Assembly: GCA_019694165.1 (NCBI GenBank)
Contig: JAIBCL010000013.1
Location: forward strand, 124,001-188,000
Length of the DNA: 64,000 nucleotides
Direction of reading: 5' to 3'
Source: Verrucomicrobiaceae bacterium
GTDB lineage: Bacteria; Verrucomicrobiota; Verrucomicrobiia; Verrucomicrobiales; Verrucomicrobiaceae
Part shown: piece by piece, positions 62,159 through 64,000 of the stretch
How positions within the stretch are numbered: position 1 is the first letter of the stretch
How the letters are laid out: each line of letters opens with the position of its first letter
Position numbers and translations under genes: made by a program
The notes under the pieces: generated by a model
Told to the model about the DNA's origin: nothing
The model's database searches: none
What the model saw: only the letters and a program-made list of their open reading frames with translations

Positions 62159-63469
62159 ATGCCACATCCTGACACAGCCCCTTCCCGCATCGACATCGCC
62201 AAGCTCGGCGCGCCCGTTTACCTCGGCTCCGTGCAGCACATCTACGCCGCGCCGGATCATCCGGGCTTCATGGTGTGCGAGACGACTGAGGCTGGCTCGG
62301 TCTTCGACGTCGGCTCCATTTTCAAGATCGAGGGCAATGACCTCAGCCGCGCCGTCTTCCGACATGCGCTCTACTCGCGCCTCGGCAAGCCGGAAACGTG
62401 GCAGCGCGTGAAGGCGGCCATCGAATCCTCCGCCACTGTCGGGGACGACTGGAGGAAGGAACTGCTCACCGGCCCGCTCGAAGCGATGCTCGAGCGCGGA
62501 GCGATGACGCATCACCTCGGGATGATCGACGCGAAGACCGGCGAGGTGGTGCGCGATGGCATGCCGGCGAATCCGAGCTGCTTCAATGTAGTGCGCCGTT
62601 TCCCGGTGATGAAGCCCCCGCAGCGCACGTTCCTCGGCGGGCATGTCTTCGACTACGCGCAGTTTCATCAGAGCGACAGTTACGTGATCCCGCTGGAGTA
62701 CATCGTACGCTTCGGCATCACGGGCGGCTCGTCGGTGCTGCGGAAGTATCAGACGCTCACTGACGCGGGCAAGAAAGCCTACGAGCAGGAGCTGGGGCTC
62801 AACGGGCCGATGCAGGCCTGGCAGATGCTGGGCCGCCCGATCTACGACCTCACGAGCAAGTACGAGCCGGAGGACCGCAATGTGACCAAGCAGGAGGCGG
62901 TGATGATGAGCGGGGTGTCCGCCGCTTCATTTCTCGACACGGTGAAGATGGCCATCCTTGGCGGCTGGGCCGTGAGCGAGCTGCTCGGTCAGATCGGCCT
63001 GACGCTCTGGGACTTGAAGTGGGAGTTCGCCATCGACCGCGAGGACGCCTTCTTCGTCGATACCATCGACACAGACTCCTTCCGCGCCACCAGCTTCCTC
63101 GAACGCGACGGCCGCAAGCTCGTCACCCACTACAACAAGCAGTCCATGCGCGACTACTACAAAATCGTCCACGCCGACTGGTTCGCCGGCGTGAACGAGG
63201 CGAAGAAGCAGGCGCAGCAGACCGGGCAGGCTTTCACCGAAGTGCTCAAAACCGGGCAGGCCGCCGGCAAGTGGCCGCATACGCCGGAGGTGGATGCCGG
63301 CTTCCTCAAGCTGCAATCCGAGAAGACCTTCCTCATCCGCCAGCATGTGCTCGACAGCGAGAGCGCCGCCAGTGTGAAGGACCAGCTCAAGTCCTGCGGC
63401 GCCGCCGAAGTGGACTTCTACGCCCGGCGCGGCCTGCTGCCAAAGTACATCGAGGCCAACGGCATCTGA
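62159..63469 (+). CDS. Large PurC-like (SAICAR synthase family) protein
   Basis: 436 residues from the ATG at 62159. It has the SAICAR-synthase layout: GSVQHIYAAPDHPGFMV at the start, then VFDVGSIFKIEGNDLSRAVF, MTHHLGM, PLEYIVRFGITGGSS, LTLWDLKWEFAID and VDTIDTDSFRATSF. SAICAR synthase joins aspartate to CAIR in purine synthesis. At 436 residues it is much longer than typical bacterial PurC (about 240), with extra blocks in the middle and at the C-terminus. The family call is firm; the reaction is less so. No other pur genes are near. Confidence 0.72.
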   Translation: MPHPDTAPSRIDIAKLGAPVYLGSVQHIYAAPDHPGFMVCETTEAGSVFDVGSIFKIEGNDLSRAVFRHALYSRLGKPETWQRVKAAIESSATVGDDWRKELLTGPLEAMLERGAMTHHLGMIDAKTGEVVRDGMPANPSCFNVVRRFPVMKPPQRTFLGGHVFDYAQFHQSDSYVIPLEYIVRFGITGGSSVLRKYQTLTDAGKKAYEQELGLNGPMQAWQMLGRPIYDLTSKYEPEDRNVTKQEAVMMSGVSAASFLDTVKMAILGGWAVSELLGQIGLTLWDLKWEFAIDREDAFFVDTIDTDSFRATSFLERDGRKLVTHYNKQSMRDYYKIVHADWFAGVNEAKKQAQQTGQAFTEVLKTGQAAGKWPHTPEVDAGFLKLQSEKTFLIRQHVLDSESAASVKDQLKSCGAAEVDFYARRGLLPKYIEANGI

Positions 63470-63513
63470 TCCGACGGCGAGGACTGCGGACCATTGCAGT
63501 GAGCATCATGAAA

Positions 63514-63598
63514 GGCAGAATCATGGCAGGCAACATCCTGGTTGTCGCGTTGCGTGCTCATTGGCAAACCCATGATTCTGCCCCGCATGATTCTGCCT
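63514..63598. repeat. GGCAGAATCATG inverted repeats
   Basis: GGCAGAATCATG (63514-63525) faces two inverted copies, CATGATTCTGCC at 63571-63582 and CATGATTCTGCCT at 63586-63598. It looks like a small non-coding hairpin element next to the transposase scrap. Confidence 0.65.
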
Positions 63599-63701
63599 GA
63601 CAAATCGTCGCCCCCTCCCACGTCCCGCCCATCAACTCTGCTCCTGCCATCCACCGTCAACCATTCCGCCTCCCTGCCCATCGCTCCCATCATTTTGCCT
63701 C

Positions 63702-63860
63702 CGTCAATATCCGCCCAAGGGCACCGACATTGCCGTATATAGCCAGGCGCAGTGCAACCGCCTCGCCGCCATCCTCAACAGCCGGACCCGCAATCGCCTC
63801 GGTTACCTCACTCCCTACGAGGTTTGCTACTCACGCCCGGTTGTCGCACTTCGCCGTTGA
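63702..63860 (+). pseudogene. C-terminal remnant of an IS30-family transposase
   Basis: 52 codons read RQYPPKGTDIAVYSQAQCNR, then the C-terminal IS30 block with LNSRTRNRLGYLTPYEV, then VVALRR and a stop at 63858-63860. This is the very end of an IS30-type DDE transposase, including the region just after the catalytic glutamate. Everything before RQY is missing, so it is a dead fragment marking a past insertion. Confidence 0.8.
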
Positions 63861-64000
63861 AAGTCCTCTTGCGGGTTGTTCATGGATCTCTTCGCTGATG
63901 GATTTGCATCTGGTTCACGAGGTCGAAACTCATGAACATTCCGTAACACAACGCTTTCAGAGATGCCCAAAGAGCGGCGGAGTCTCGCAAACTCTGCCTC
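63827..64000 (-). CDS. Possible partial open reading frame at window edge
   Basis: A minus-strand frame enters from the right edge and runs 57 codons (EAEFARLRRSLGISESVVLR onward) to a stop at 63827, ending inside the transposase scrap. It could be the 3' end of a gene broken by the IS30 event. No family is recognised and it may be chance. Confidence 0.25.
   Translation of the reverse strand, partial: EAEFARLRRSLGISESVVLRNVHEFRPREPDANPSAKRSMNNPQEDFQRRSATTGRE

Overview
The window looks like a chromosomal segment of a high-GC member of the Verrucomicrobiota (Verrucomicrobiales- or Chthoniobacter-like), assigned by inference from gene content. The pointers are a planctomycete/verrucomicrobial-type cytochrome c plus DUF1549/DUF1553 protein coupled to a Tat-exported DUF1501 protein, two very large membrane Ser/Thr kinases with extracellular formylglycine-generating-enzyme-like (FGE-sulfatase) domains, an ECF sigma factor next to one kinase, a PEP-CTERM protein, a sialate O-acetylesterase and several exported sugar-isomerase-like TIM barrels. 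No rRNA, tRNA, CRISPR array or intact mobile element was seen.

Layout. 1-9404: start of a small coiled-coil gene (minus strand), then five tandem paralogues of exported proteins that share one about 140-residue helical module followed by a leucine-rich-repeat domain; one member carries an RCC1-like propeller instead, and a decayed copy survives as a C-terminal scrap. 9485-16664: M20 peptidase, deoC, then the DUF1549/DUF1553-DUF1501 pair. 16709-23834: sialate O-acetylesterase, the truncated C-terminal part of a STAND/TPR ATPase riddled with palindromic repeats, serS, tilS and a 49-residue cysteine-rich exported peptide. 24107-32671: esterase, MetE-like methyltransferase, DUF2786-like protein, M16 protease, alpha/beta hydrolase, a lipoprotein and a TIM-barrel isomerase. 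32801-38567: GtrA, ketoacyl-ACP synthase, DUF502 protein, ABC ATPase and a second DUF1501 protein. 38623-44538 (minus strand): response regulator and sensor kinase with overlapping ends, a PQQ-like propeller and a TIM barrel. 44722-62006: kinase 1 (2420 aa), PEP-CTERM protein, a 1275-aa secreted repeat protein, ECF sigma and kinase 2 (1267 aa). 62159-64000: a PurC-like enzyme, short inverted repeats and an IS30 transposase tail.

The most interesting thread joins the two ends of the window. The helical module that opens every protein of the LRR array (ending near the signature motif YREGL) also occurs whole in the extracellular part of kinase 1, and its first half ends kinase 2. This suggests a family of cell-envelope proteins built from an undescribed shared module plus interchangeable binding domains (LRR, RCC1-like, LamG-like, FGE-like), with sigma/kinase signalling nearby.

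A second thread is repeat DNA. Several families of palindromic repeats and 7-bp tandem repeats lie in frame inside genes: they encode signal-peptide cores, linkers inside catalytic domains and even a stop codon. The two kinase genes also share an uninterrupted 482-bp identical tract, which looks like recent gene conversion.
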